Notes under the pieces: generated by a model
Databases searched by the model: none
What the model saw: the letters and a program-made list of their open reading frames with translations, nothing else
Told to the model about the DNA's origin: nothing
Translations under genes and position numbers: made by a program
Origin: Gillisia marina
GTDB lineage: Bacteria > Bacteroidota > Bacteroidia > Flavobacteriales > Flavobacteriaceae
Assembly: GCF_000258765.1 (NCBI RefSeq)
Contig: NZ_AJLT01000011.1
Coordinates: 1-64,000, forward strand
Length of the DNA: 64,000 bases
Direction of reading: 5' to 3'
Part shown: positions 48,793 to 58,778 of the stretch, piece after piece
Position numbering within the stretch: position 1 is the stretch's first letter
Layout: the number at the start of each line of letters is the position of its first letter

Positions 48793-50466
48793 ATGTCTGA
48801 AGTAAAAAAGTCTCTCAATTTTATTGAGCAAATTATAGAAGAAGATTTAAATGGGTCGTACTCTAAACAGGATCTTAAATTTCGTTTTCCACCAGAACCT
48901 AACGGATATCTGCATATAGGTCATGCCTCCTCCATTTGTTTAAATTTTGGTTTGGGAGAGCGTTATAATGCACCGGTGAATCTTAGGTTTGATGATACAA
49001 ATCCTACAAAAGAAGAGCAGGAATATGTAGATGCTATTAAAGAAGATGTGGTTTGGTTAGGTTATAAGTGGGATAAGGAGTGCTATGCTTCAGATTATTT
49101 CCAACAATTATATGATTGGGCTGTAGATTTAATTAAGTCTCTCAATGCCTATGTAGATAGTCAATCTTCAGCTGAAATCGCAGAACAAAAAGGAACTCCT
49201 ACAGTTCCTGGTACAGAAAGCCCTTATAGAAACAGATCTGTTTCAGAAAATTTGGAGCTTTTTGAAAAGATGAAGAATGGAGAAACTCCGGAAGGAGCTC
49301 ATGTGCTAAGAGCTAAAATAGATATGACATCTTCTAACATGATCATGAGAGATCCTGTAATGTATAGAAGCTTACATAAAAAACATCATAGAACAGGTGA
49401 TGCTTGGAAAATATATCCAATGTACGATTGGGCACATGGGGAAAGTGATTTTATAGAAAGTGTTTCTCACTCTTTCTGTACCTTAGAATTCTTGCCACAT
49501 CGTGAATTATATAACTGGTTTATAAGTAAAATTAGTAACAACGGAGATTTTATTCCGAAGCAACGGGAATTTGCAAGGAGAAATCTTAGTCATACCATTG
49601 TAAGTAAACGTAAACTATTACAATTAGTAGAAAACAACCTGGTTAATTCTTGGGACGATCCTAGAATGCCTACCATTTCCGGTTTTAGAAGAAGAGGGTA
49701 CACGCCAACTTCTATCAGAAAATTTGCAGATACTATTGGGATTGCTAAAAGAGAGAATATTATTGATGTGTCACTTTTAGAATTTTGTATTAGAGAAGAT
49801 CTTAATAAGATTGCTCCGCGTGTAATGGGCGTATTAGATACTGTAAAATTGGTAATTACTAATTATGAAGACGGAGAAGAATGGTTAGAAACCGAAAACA
49901 ATCCAGAAGATGAAAACTCAGGGACTCGAAAAATCCCTTTTTCAAAAGAGCTTTATATAGAACGTGAGGATTTTAAAGAAGAGGCAAATAGAAAATTCTT
50001 TAGACTAACTTTAGGAAAAGAAGTTCGCTTAAAAAGTGCCTATATCATAAAAGGGGAAAGCGTTGTTAAAGATGAAGAAGGAAATATTCTTGAAATACAT
50101 TGTACATACGATCCAAAAAGCAAAAGTGGAAGTGGTACTGAGGAGTCTTTACGCAAGGTAAAAGGAACCTTACATTGGGTTTCTATACAACATGCTATTA
50201 AAGCCGAAATAAGGCTGTACGATCGCTTATTTACGGTTGCAGCACCAGATGCAGATAAAGAAAAGGATTTTATGGAGTTTGTAAACCCAGATTCTCTTAA
50301 AGTGATAACAGGGTATGTGGAACCGAGTTTAAAAGATGCTAGCGTAGCCGATAAATTTCAATTTCAGAGGATAGGATATTTTTGTATAGATAAAGAAAGT
50401 ACAAAAGAAAATCTTATTTTTAATAGAACAGTTACCTTGAGAGATTCATGGGAAAAGCTAAGTTAG
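48793..50466 (+). CDS. glnS: Glutaminyl-tRNA synthetase
   Basis: A 557-residue class Ib synthetase. The HIGH motif is in PEPNGYLHIGHASS near 35-48. The KMSKS loop is represented by HTIVSKRKLLQ. MPTISGFRRRGYTPTSIR is a GlnRS-specific segment, and a C-terminal beta-barrel anticodon domain covers about 340-550. Its presence means that this organism charges tRNA-Gln directly. Alone in its unit; the YtxH module follows after 126 bases. Confidence 0.97.
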   Translation: MSEVKKSLNFIEQIIEEDLNGSYSKQDLKFRFPPEPNGYLHIGHASSICLNFGLGERYNAPVNLRFDDTNPTKEEQEYVDAIKEDVVWLGYKWDKECYASDYFQQLYDWAVDLIKSLNAYVDSQSSAEIAEQKGTPTVPGTESPYRNRSVSENLELFEKMKNGETPEGAHVLRAKIDMTSSNMIMRDPVMYRSLHKKHHRTGDAWKIYPMYDWAHGESDFIESVSHSFCTLEFLPHRELYNWFISKISNNGDFIPKQREFARRNLSHTIVSKRKLLQLVENNLVNSWDDPRMPTISGFRRRGYTPTSIRKFADTIGIAKRENIIDVSLLEFCIREDLNKIAPRVMGVLDTVKLVITNYEDGEEWLETENNPEDENSGTRKIPFSKELYIEREDFKEEANRKFFRLTLGKEVRLKSAYIIKGESVVKDEEGNILEIHCTYDPKSKSGSGTEESLRKVKGTLHWVSIQHAIKAEIRLYDRLFTVAAPDADKEKDFMEFVNPDSLKVITGYVEPSLKDASVADKFQFQRIGYFCIDKESTKENLIFNRTVTLRDSWEKLS

Positions 50467-50592
50467 ATTATTAAAAAGTTTTTTCATTAAGAATACTTTA
50501 GTAAAGCAAGTTTACATATTAACCGGTTATTAACAGGAATGTCTTGTGGTTTAACTTAAATTTGTGGAATTAATTATAAAAATCAAAAAATC

Positions 50593-50968
50593 ATGGCAAA
50601 TACAGGGAATACACTTTTAGCATTAGTAACTGGAGCTGCAATAGGAGCAGCAGTTGGATTGTTATACGCTCCAGATAGCGGAGAAAAGACAAGAAAAAAA
50701 ATTGAATAAAGATGCTAAGAAAGCTCAAGATAAATTCAATAAGAAATACCAAGAAACAAGTTCTAATCTTTCCTCTAAAGCTAAACAAGCTAAGTTAGAT
50801 TTTGAATCTCGTTTAGAATCTACATTATCTTCAGCTAGTTTTAAAGCAGACGATATTTTATCTGCATTAGAATCTAAGTTGGAAGACTTAAGAAAGCAAA
50901 ATGCCAAATTACAAAAAGACGTTAAAGTAGAGCAAGCTAAGACAACAGCTAATAAAGCAGTAGTATAA
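50593..50968 (+). CDS. YtxH domain protein, one frameshift
   Basis: ATG at 50593 gives MANTGNTLLALVTGAAIGAA, one glycine-rich helix followed by LYAPDSGEKTRKK, the YtxH signature, then stops early. An extra A in A8 at 50694-50701 is the cause; with A7 the frame continues KKLNKDAKKAQDKFNKKYQE to 50968, 124 residues with a long amphipathic Lys/Ala helix. YtxH proteins are small stress-linked membrane proteins in Firmicutes and Bacteroidota. It is followed by the holin-like and DUF6327-like genes. Confidence 0.85.
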
Positions 50969-50972
50969 GCCT

Positions 50973-51323
50973 ATGGCATTCGAAAAACTAACCAACAGCA
51001 TACACGATCTTAACGACAATATTCGCGATCTAGCCAAAAGCAGTGCAGAGTATTATAAATTAGATCTTTATAAAAAGATAATTATGGGAGTGATCTCATT
51101 AGTTAACATGATGTTGCTTGGTTTTATATGTTTAATAGCATTATTTTTTATCTCTATTGCAGTAGCATTAGCTATTGGAACTGCTTTGGAAAAGCCTAGT
51201 GCAGGATTTTATATTGTGGGAGGTTTCTACATCTTAGTTTTTGCACTAATCTGGTTCTTCGGAAAAAAACCAATTCAAAAGATCATTTTGATAAAATCTT
51301 CGAGAACATTCTTTAACGACTAA
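50973..51323 (+). CDS. Phage-holin-3_6-like small membrane protein
   Basis: A 116-residue protein. A soluble N-terminal helix (about 1-30, LTNSIHDLNDNIRDLAKSSAEY) is followed by two membrane helices (about 37-65 and 74-95) and a short basic end. This is the Holin-X/DUF1469-like pattern of membrane proteins often found beside YtxH. It lies four bases after the YtxH gene. Despite the family name there are no phage genes nearby, so a holin role is not suggested. Confidence 0.75.
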   Translation: MAFEKLTNSIHDLNDNIRDLAKSSAEYYKLDLYKKIIMGVISLVNMMLLGFICLIALFFISIAVALAIGTALEKPSAGFYIVGGFYILVFALIWFFGKKPIQKIILIKSSRTFFND

Positions 51324-51332
51324 ATAATTTTT

Positions 51333-51560
51333 ATGAAAGAGTATAGTTCATTTGAAGAAATAGACCGGGATTTGAAGATTTTAAAACTTCAAAATCAAAT
51401 CGATAAGGAAGAGATCCGCTTGAGTATAGAACATACAAAGGAAAGTCTTTCGCCTATATCATTGGTAGGAGGGCTGTTTGGTTCGATACTTCAGAAAGCA
51501 TTTGTTTTAAAAGCAGTATCAAAAATATTTGGAGTTAAAAAGGTAGTTACCTCAAGATAA
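51333..51560 (+). CDS. Small DUF6327-like protein
   Basis: A 75-residue protein: MKEYSSFEEIDRDLKILKLQ, then a helical amphipathic segment, a glycine-containing hydrophobic stretch LVGGLFGSILQKAF and a basic end. Bacteroidota encode this small protein after YtxH and holin-like genes. The family call is from memory and the function is unknown. A strong terminator follows. Confidence 0.7.
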   Translation: MKEYSSFEEIDRDLKILKLQNQIDKEEIRLSIEHTKESLSPISLVGGLFGSILQKAFVLKAVSKIFGVKKVVTSR

Positions 51561-51578
51561 TTTCAAAATAAAATAAAA

Positions 51579-51607
51579 AGGCGGATGTTCTAATAAGCAT
51601 CCGCCTT
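51579..51607. terminator. Bidirectional terminator after the YtxH module
   Basis: AGGCGGATG-TTCTAATAAG-CATCCGCCT with flanking A and T runs; a perfect 9-bp GC-rich stem between convergent genes. Confidence 0.9.
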
Positions 51608-51626
51608 TTCTTGTTTTATAGAATCT

Positions 51627-52613
51627 CTATTCTGTTTCTTCTTCTCTATCTGGAGTACTCCTCCTTTTTTTAGTTTTCGGCTTTGCTGCGAGTAGTTCAG
51701 CATTCTTTTCCTTCATAGCCTCTCCAATCTGGTTGGAAGCTGTAAATGAAGCGATCATATTATTCAACATATCACTACCTGCTTGCGGGGAATTAGGAAG
51801 TAATATCAAATTACTGTTAGTATGTTCTCCAATAGACTGCAACGTGTCGTAATGCTGAGTTACCACAATTAATGCTGAAGCTTCTTGAGAATTTATCCCT
51901 ACATTATTCAACACATCTACGCTTTCTTCCAAACCTCTAGCAATCTCCCGACGCTGATCTGCGATTCCTTGTCCTTGTAAACGCTTGCTCTCTGCTTCCG
52001 CACGAGCCTTAGCAACGATTTTTATACGTTCTGCCTCTGCAACATACTCTGCAGCGACTTTCTCTCTTTCAGCGGCGTTAATTCGGTTCATAGCCGATTT
52101 TACTTGAGAATCTGGATCTATATCTGTCACTAAAGTTTTAATAATGTCATATCCGTAATCAGACATGGCCTGATTCAGCTCTCTTTTCACAGCAATAGCC
52201 ACATCATCTTTTCTTTCAAAAACATCATCTAGTTTCATTTTTGGAACTTCAGCACGAACTACATCAAATACATATGAAGTTATTTGATCATGCGGACTTT
52301 CCAACTTATAGAATGCATCATATACATTGGTTTTTATTACTTGAAACTGTACAGAAATCTTCAGTTTTACAAAAACGTCATCTTTGGTTTTTGTTTCTAC
52401 GAGTACATCCAATTGTTGCACTTTTAAATTTATTCTTCCTGCGATCTGGTCTATAATGGGAATTTTAAACTGTAAACCGGAATTCCGAATACTTCTAAAT
52501 TTACCGAAGCGCTCTAAAACAGCTGAGGTTTGTTGTTTTACCGTAAATATTCCGGTAAAGAGAATTATTAAGCCAAAAACGACTACAACGGGGATTAAAA
52601 CTGTGGTTATCAT
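51627..52613 (-). CDS. SPFH/stomatin-like membrane protein (QmcA type)
   Basis: The protein has 328 residues. An N-terminal membrane helix (about 3-25) is followed by a stomatin/prohibitin domain (about 25-200) with QQTSAVLERFGKF and IDPDSQVKSAMNRINAAERE, a helical segment and a basic disordered tail. QmcA-type proteins associate with FtsH or NfeD and quality control at the membrane. No NfeD partner is adjacent. This is the second SPFH protein of the window, distinct in length and type from the flotillin. Confidence 0.92.
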   Translation of the reverse strand: MITTVLIPVVVVFGLIILFTGIFTVKQQTSAVLERFGKFRSIRNSGLQFKIPIIDQIAGRINLKVQQLDVLVETKTKDDVFVKLKISVQFQVIKTNVYDAFYKLESPHDQITSYVFDVVRAEVPKMKLDDVFERKDDVAIAVKRELNQAMSDYGYDIIKTLVTDIDPDSQVKSAMNRINAAEREKVAAEYVAEAERIKIVAKARAEAESKRLQGQGIADQRREIARGLEESVDVLNNVGINSQEASALIVVTQHYDTLQSIGEHTNSNLILLPNSPQAGSDMLNNMIASFTASNQIGEAMKEKNAELLAAKPKTKKRRSTPDREEETE

Positions 52614-52684
52614 ATAGATTATCTAAAATTTGAAGGCTTAAGATAGTAATATTTAGGCTACATTTACTTTTAAAGTAATTTATC

Positions 52685-53361
52685 ATGCGCTATTATCATC
52701 TATTTTTCTTTCTTCTAATTTGTTCACTTTTTAATCCGCTATTAGCTCAAAGACGTAATTATGGAGGCGATAGCTACAATAGGTTAGGAGCAGAGGTAGG
52801 AGTTACCTATGGCGGGATTGATAGTGATAATTTTAATACTACCAAAACAATAGGATTTACAGGAGGATTAACCACTCGTGCAAATGTTTGGAATAATTTC
52901 TTGGTTGTGTACGGAGTAAATTTTTACTCCATGAAAACCGGAATTATGGGACATGCCTTAAGCAATAATGAATTCGAAAATATTGAATTTCAAAGCACAG
53001 GAGTACAATTAAATTTATTTGCAGGCCATAAAATTATAGGTGAACATCTAAGTATAGAGCGGGGCCAATTCTCCAAATGAATAGCAAATGGGAAGTAGAT
53101 AATCAGTTTAAACAATATTTGGTAGAAGATTATTTAATAACGGCTGAAGATTTAGAGGAAGTATCCCGTATAAATTTTAATATGGCCGTCAGTTTATCTG
53201 CCGGAATTGCAGATGTAAAATTCTGGGCTCAATACCAGTATGGTGTAACTAATTTCTTGAATAAATTAAATGACGGGGATCTTACAACTAAAGACCCCCG
53301 CGCAGCAAATCTAGAAGGTCATCTAGGAATGGTAGCAGCAGGGGTTGTTTACTATTTTTAA
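52685..53361 (+). CDS. Small outer-membrane beta-barrel protein (PorT-like fold), one frameshift
   Basis: Two overlapping ORFs are one 225-residue protein with a base missing near 53058-53064: the first leaves frame after HLSIE, the second resumes as GPILQMNSKWEVDNQFKQYL. The signal peptide ends PLLAQ. Alternating strands such as RLGAEVGVTYGGID and the final GMVAAGVVYYF (aromatic last residue) indicate an 8-10 strand barrel. It is divergent from the SPFH gene. The PorT-like label means fold only; the function is unknown. Confidence 0.75.
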
Positions 53362-53368
53362 AAAGAAT

Positions 53369-54884
53369 TTACTGCTTATTTAAAAGAGCCTTTAACCTTT
53401 TTATGGTTTCTTCTTTTCCTATAGAAGCTGAAATTTGAAACACATCCGGCCCTTGTAATGACCCAACCAATGCAAGTCTAAACGGCTGCATTACTTTTCC
53501 AAAACCTATTTCATTTGCCGTGATCCAGCCTTTAATCTTGTCCTGAACATTATCTTTTGTAAAATCTGAAGTTTCAGATACTAATTGAATCAATTTTTCT
53601 ATAATTCCGGGAGTATCTTCTTTCCATGCCTTTTTTTAAAGCTTTTTCATCATAAGAATCCGGAGCTACAAAAAAATAACTACCCAATTCCCAGAAATCG
53701 GTTACAAATACAGCGCGCTCTTTTAAAAGAGTAATTACTGAAGTTGTATATTCTAAATTCGCTGAAACACCTTTGGTTTCCAGGATTTTCATGAACTCCT
53801 TGGCTAATGTATCATCTTCGGTTTTCTGAAGGTAATGCGCCTGAAACCATTTGGTTTTCTCGGGATCGAACTTAGCTCCTGATTTATGAACTCTGGAGAC
53901 CTCGAAAGCTGAAATCAATTCATCTAATTCGAAAAATTCTTGTTCTGTTCCCGGATTCCAGCCTAAAAAGCTTAACATATTAACCACCGCTCTAGGGTCG
54001 TAATTTTCTTCTCTATACCCGGAAGAAATTTCTCCAGATTTTGGGTCTTTCCATTCTAATGGAAATACAGGGAAACCCATTTTATCTCCATCTCGTTTGC
54101 TTAATTTCCCTTTTCCCTGAGGCTTTAAAATAAGTGGTAAATGTGCAAATTTTGGCGCTTCCCAATTAAAGGCGCGATATAGCAAATAGTGCAACGCCAA
54201 AGACGGCAGCCATTCTTCTCCTCGAATAACATGCGTGATTTCCATTAAATGGTCATCTACAATATTAGCTAAGTGATAGGTTGGCAAACCATCGCTCTTA
54301 AAAAGCACTTTATCGTCCAGAATGCTGGAATCTACCTGCATATTTCCACGAATCTCATCTGCTAAATTCAATGTTTCAGATGCCGGTGTTTTAAACCGAA
54401 TTACATAATTTTCATTAGCATCCAATCGTTTTTGAACTTCTTCAGATGAAAGGGCTAGAGAATTCTGTAGTTTCAATCGGTTATGCCAGTTATAGATAAA
54501 GGTTTTCCCTTTTTCTTCATGATCTTTTCTGTGAGCATCTAAGGCTTCAGTAGTATCAAAAGCATAATAGGCATCCCCGCTGGAAATTAATTTTTCGGCA
54601 TATTCTTTATATAAATGTGCTCGCTCACTTTGTCTATAAGGTCCAAATCCTCCATCTTTTCCCGGGCCTTCATCAAATGGAATTCCGCACCAATTTAAAG
54701 CATCAATTATGTATTGCTCTGCTCCATCTACAAATCTATTTTGATCTGTATCTTCAATACGCAAAAGAAAATCTCCTCCGTGTTTTTTGGCAAATAAATA
54801 GTTATATAAGGCTGTTCTTACTCCTCCAATGTGTAAAGGTCCTGTTGGACTTGGCGCAAAACGAACTCGTACTTTAGCAGACAT
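53369..54884 (-). CDS. gltX: Glutamyl-tRNA synthetase, one frameshift near the 3' end
   Basis: A class Ib synthetase. HIGH motif in [18 protein letters not shown] near 10-26, [11 protein letters not shown] as KMSKS. The frame breaks at a T7 run (53631-53637): the current reading ends [14 protein letters not shown], while removing one base gives [20 protein letters not shown] and continues through the anticodon domain to 53369, 504 residues, the family length. GltX is expected to be indispensable, so the break is probably not real. It is divergent from the DUF4175 gene. Confidence 0.94.
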
Positions 54885-54903
54885 AAAATTGTAATTTTAG
54901 CGG

Positions 54904-54911
54904 CAAAGATA
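54904..54911 (-). promoter_or_regulatory. Promoter -7 box for gltX
   Basis: Reverse-strand TATCTTTG matches TAnnTTTG, 19 bases upstream of the gltX ATG. Confidence 0.5.
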
Positions 54912-55049
54912 AGAGATTCTTAATGGAAATGCCACCAATTTAAGGCAGTCCTCAAATTTGATCTTAGAAATTAGAAATGGGTAAAACACCACTGGATAAA
55001 GTAAAATGAAATTTGTAGTTTTAATAGTAGGAAAAGAAGGGGAGAAACC

Positions 55050-58000
55050 ATGGGGGAATTTGATGTTATAAAACAAAAATTGAAGGCATTTATTAGGCGC
55101 TTTTACCTAAATGAATTACTAAAAGGAAGTATTTTGTTTCTCTCTGTTTGGTTATTATATATCATTCTTATTTTGCTAATAGAATATTTTTTCTGGCTAT
55201 CACCGCCCTATAGAAGTGTGCTTTTCTGGGTTTTTATCCTCTTTTCCGGCATTCTTCTCTTTAGATTTATCTTATGGCCACTGGCAAAACTCTTTAAATT
55301 ATCTAAGGGTATAGATCTCACGGATGCTTCTATTCTTATTGGGAAACATTTCCCTGAGGTAAATGATAAACTTCTGAATGTGCTTCAGCTTAAAAGCTCA
55401 GCGGAGCAATCAGATTTGTTGCTTGCAAGCATTTCTCAAAAATCCAGGGAGCTTAGTCCTATTCCTTTTAAAAGGGCAGTAAATTATCGCACAAGCCTCA
55501 GATATTTAAAATATGCAGCTTTTCCAGTTTTAATAATACTGGCGATAATATTTACGGGCAATTCCTCTATTTTTTCTGAAAGCTATACTCGGGTTGTACA
55601 TTATAATACAGCTTATGAACCACCGGCACCATTTTATTTTATGATTAATGCAAATGAACTGATTGTTGAAGAAGGCAAAGATTTTAATTTAGAAGTTCAG
55701 ACGGTTGGGAATCTAGTTCCGGAAACCGTAGCAATCCATTTTAATGAGGAGGAATATTATTTAAAGAATTCTTCGCAAAACACCTTTCAATATGCTTTTG
55801 AAGGATTAAAAAAAAGATGTTGAATTTTATCTAAGCGCTAATAATGTTACTTCCAGACCTTATAAAATAAAAGTGGTGCAGGTGCCAAAACTATTGGATT
55901 TTAAAATGAATCTCGACTTCCCTAAGTATCTAAATAAAACTAATGAAACTATAAAAGGAACCGGAAATACTACAGTGCCGGAAGGAACTAAAATTTCCTG
56001 GGTTTTAAATACGAGAACTACCGATGAGGTATTATTTAAGACAGAGGACACCCTTTTAGGATTTAAAAAAAAGCGCTTCGGAATTTAAATATTCAGATAA
56101 AATCTTTGCGCCCTTGCAATATTCCATCAATACCTCTAATAGGAATGTAAAAGATTATGAATCTTTAAAATATGCCATAGACGTGATCAAGGATCAGTAT
56201 CCACAGATTAATGTTCAGCATAAGCAGGATACGGTGATACCAGATGTTAATTATTTCTTCGGAAAGGTGTCTGATGATTATGCGGTTACCAAGGTGAATA
56301 TGGTTTATTATCCTGAAAATGAGAAGAATAATGTCGATAAAGTTAATATTCCTATTGAAAATCAGAACGTTGGTGAATTTTTATATACGTTTCCCGGAGG
56401 TTTGGAATTAGAACAGGGCACAGATTATTCGATTTATTTTGAAGTATTCGATAATGATGGAGTTAGAGGATCAAAATCAAGTAAAACTGAGGTGTTTAAC
56501 TTCAGAATAAAATCTGAAAAAGAATTGAGTACTGAAAAGTTAAAACAACAAGGAGAGTCAATTCAGGGAATTTCTGAGAGCTTGGAAGAAATGAAAGAAT
56601 CCAACAAAGATTTGGAGGAATTGTCGAGATTAAAAAAGGAGAAAAGTCAGCTTAATTATAATGATAAGAAAAAACTAGAAGAGTTTCTAAAGCGACAAGA
56701 ACAGCAATCGGAAATGATGAAGAATTATTCTGAAAAACTTAAAAATACTTTGGAAGAAAAAACCGGTTCAGAAGAAAATAAAGAATTGAAAGACGAGCTT
56801 AAAGATAGGCTAGAAAGAAATGAAGAACGTTTGCAGGAAAATGAAGAGTTATTAAAAGAGCTTCAGGAATACGCCGATAAGATCAATGAGGAGGATTTAA
56901 TGGAAAAATTAGTACAACTCTCTAAGAAAAACACTTCAGAACAAAAGAATATGGAACAGTTGCTAGAACTTACCAAACGCTATTACGTTCAGGAAAAGAC
57001 TCAAAAACTAGCTAGAGATCTCGAAAAATTGGGCGAGAAGCAGGAAAACTTAGCAAAACAGGATTCTTTAAATTCTTTAGAAGAACAAGAAAAACTAACG
57101 GAAGAATTTGAGGAATTTAAGGAAGAAATGGATTCTTTGGAGAAAGAGAATGATGCTTTAAAAAAGCCTTTTGAAATGGATAGGGAGGAAAGTGAGGAGC
57201 AACAAATTCAAGAAGAACAAAAGAAGGCAGAGGAGCAATTAGGCAGAACAATAAAAAGGATGCGAAATCACCTCAGAAAAAAGCAGGTGAGAAGATGAAA
57301 GAAATGAGCATGAAAATGAAATCTGCCCAAGCTGGCGCACAGGGAGTGCAGCTAGATGCAAATATTGAAACGATGCGCCAGATTTTGGATAATCTGATGG
57401 TCTTTTCGTTTGAGCAGGAGGCATTGTTATTGGATTTTAAAGGAATAAGAATTAATAATCCGGCGTATCCTAAACAGTTAAAAAAGCAGCAGATTTTAAA
57501 GGAACATTTTCAACATATAGATGATAGTTTGTTTGTACTCGCAATGAATAATCCAATGATTTCTGAAGAAATTACAAGCAAACTAACCGATATAGAATTT
57601 GATATCAATAAAGCTTTGGAGCGACTTGCTCAAAATGAACTATCACAGGGAACTGCCAGCCAACAATACGTGATGACAAACACCAATGAACTAGCGAATA
57701 TGCTTAGCGAGGTTTTGGGAAATATGCAGGAAATGGCCAATCTAAGCCTTTCTCCAAATGGGAGTGGCGAAGGGATGCAATTGCCGGATATTATTAAGGC
57801 GCAGGAAGGATTGAATAAGGAAATGGAAGAAGGTATAGAGGAGGGGGAAGGAAAGCCTAACCAAAAAGGTAAAGATAATCCCGGGGAAAATGGTAAAGAT
57901 GGAAAAGAAGGACAGGGAGAAGGTCAACTCGGGGAGGAAGGTAGTGCAAAGCTGTATGAGATCTTCAAAGAACAACAACTATTAAGACAACAACTGGAAG

Positions 58001-58350
58001 ATAAGTTAAGAGAGGCAGGTTTAGATAAGAAGAATGCTGGCATGTTAAACGAAATGGAGCGAATAGAACGTGAACTTTTGGAAAAGGGTTTTAATAGAGA
58101 GACGCTAAGGAGGATGAATCAAATTCAGCATAGATTGCTACAGTTGGAGGAAGCAGTTAGAGAACAGGAGGAGGAAGATCGTAGAACCTCTAAAACCAAT
58201 CTAGAAAACTTCAAAAACACTACTCAGGATCAAAATCTTAGGGCTAAAGAATATTTTAATTCTACTGAAATTTTAAATAGACAAAGCTTACCTTTGCGGC
58301 AAATTTATAAGACTAAAGTAAAGCGGTATTTTGAATCTGTCGAAAATTAA
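55050..58350 (+). CDS. DUF4175 family large membrane protein, three frameshifts
   Basis: Four ORFs form one 1,099-residue protein. Breaks are an extra A in A8 at 55808-55815, an extra A in A8 at 56065-56072, and a missing base near 57243; fixing all gives a whole codon count. Residues 20-90 and about 160-180 hold membrane helices, followed by Ig-like periplasmic segments (about 200-490) and a very long Glu/Lys/Gln coiled coil (about 500-1090) with a Gly/Lys/Glu low-complexity stretch near 930-970. Bacteroidota proteins of this build are annotated DUF4175 with unknown role. A good ribosome site (AAGGGGAG) precedes the ATG. Confidence 0.82.
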
Positions 58351-58765
58351 TTTTTATTCTGAAAATGATTTCATCCTGGAAGATGAAGCTCAGTATGTTT
58401 CATGGATAGAGAATGTAATAGTTTCTGAAGGAAAGTCTTTGGAGGAGATCAGTTATATTTTTTGTGATGATGAATATTTATTGAAAATCAACATCGAATA
58501 TCTGGATCACGACACCTATACAGATATCATCACTTTTGATTATTCCGTAGGTAAAATATTACAAGGCGATATATATATAAGTACCGAGCGCGTTCGTGAA
58601 AATTCTGAAACTTTTGGTGTAAACTTTGACGAGGAATTACGACGAGTATTAATTCATGGAGTGTTACATCTTAGTGGATATAAGGACAAAAGTGTAGAGG
58701 AAGCGGCTCGTATGAGAAGCAAGGAAGAGGAAAAAATGAAATTGTTCCACGTGGAACAATCTTAA
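58331..58765 (+). CDS. ybeY: Endoribonuclease YbeY (rRNA maturation factor)
   Basis: A 144-residue protein with HGVLHLSGYKD, the YbeY metal motif H-x3-H, and DHDTYTDIITFDYS upstream. The third ligand position, His in most bacteria, reads Asp here, as I recall for Bacteroidota. YbeY acts in 16S rRNA 3'-end processing. No ATG is available; TTG at 58331 is the best start, inside the last codons of the DUF4175 gene. Its C-terminal codons contain a parS-like palindrome. Confidence 0.93.
   Translation: MNLSKINFYSENDFILEDEAQYVSWIENVIVSEGKSLEEISYIFCDDEYLLKINIEYLDHDTYTDIITFDYSVGKILQGDIYISTERVRENSETFGVNFDEELRRVLIHGVLHLSGYKDKSVEEAARMRSKEEEKMKLFHVEQS
58741..58760. promoter_or_regulatory. parS-like ParB-binding site, copy 1
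   Basis: ATTGTTCCACGTGGAACAAT is a perfect 20-base palindrome whose core TGTTCCACGTGGAACA is the parS consensus (TGTTnCACGTGnAACA). It lies within the last codons of ybeY, 19 bases before mnmG. Confidence 0.88.
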
Positions 58766-58778
58766 AAAGTAGAAGTTT

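Noticed and set aside
50973-51323. Prophage remnant indicated by the holin-like gene
   Set aside because: No other phage gene is near, and this family is common next to YtxH in non-phage contexts.
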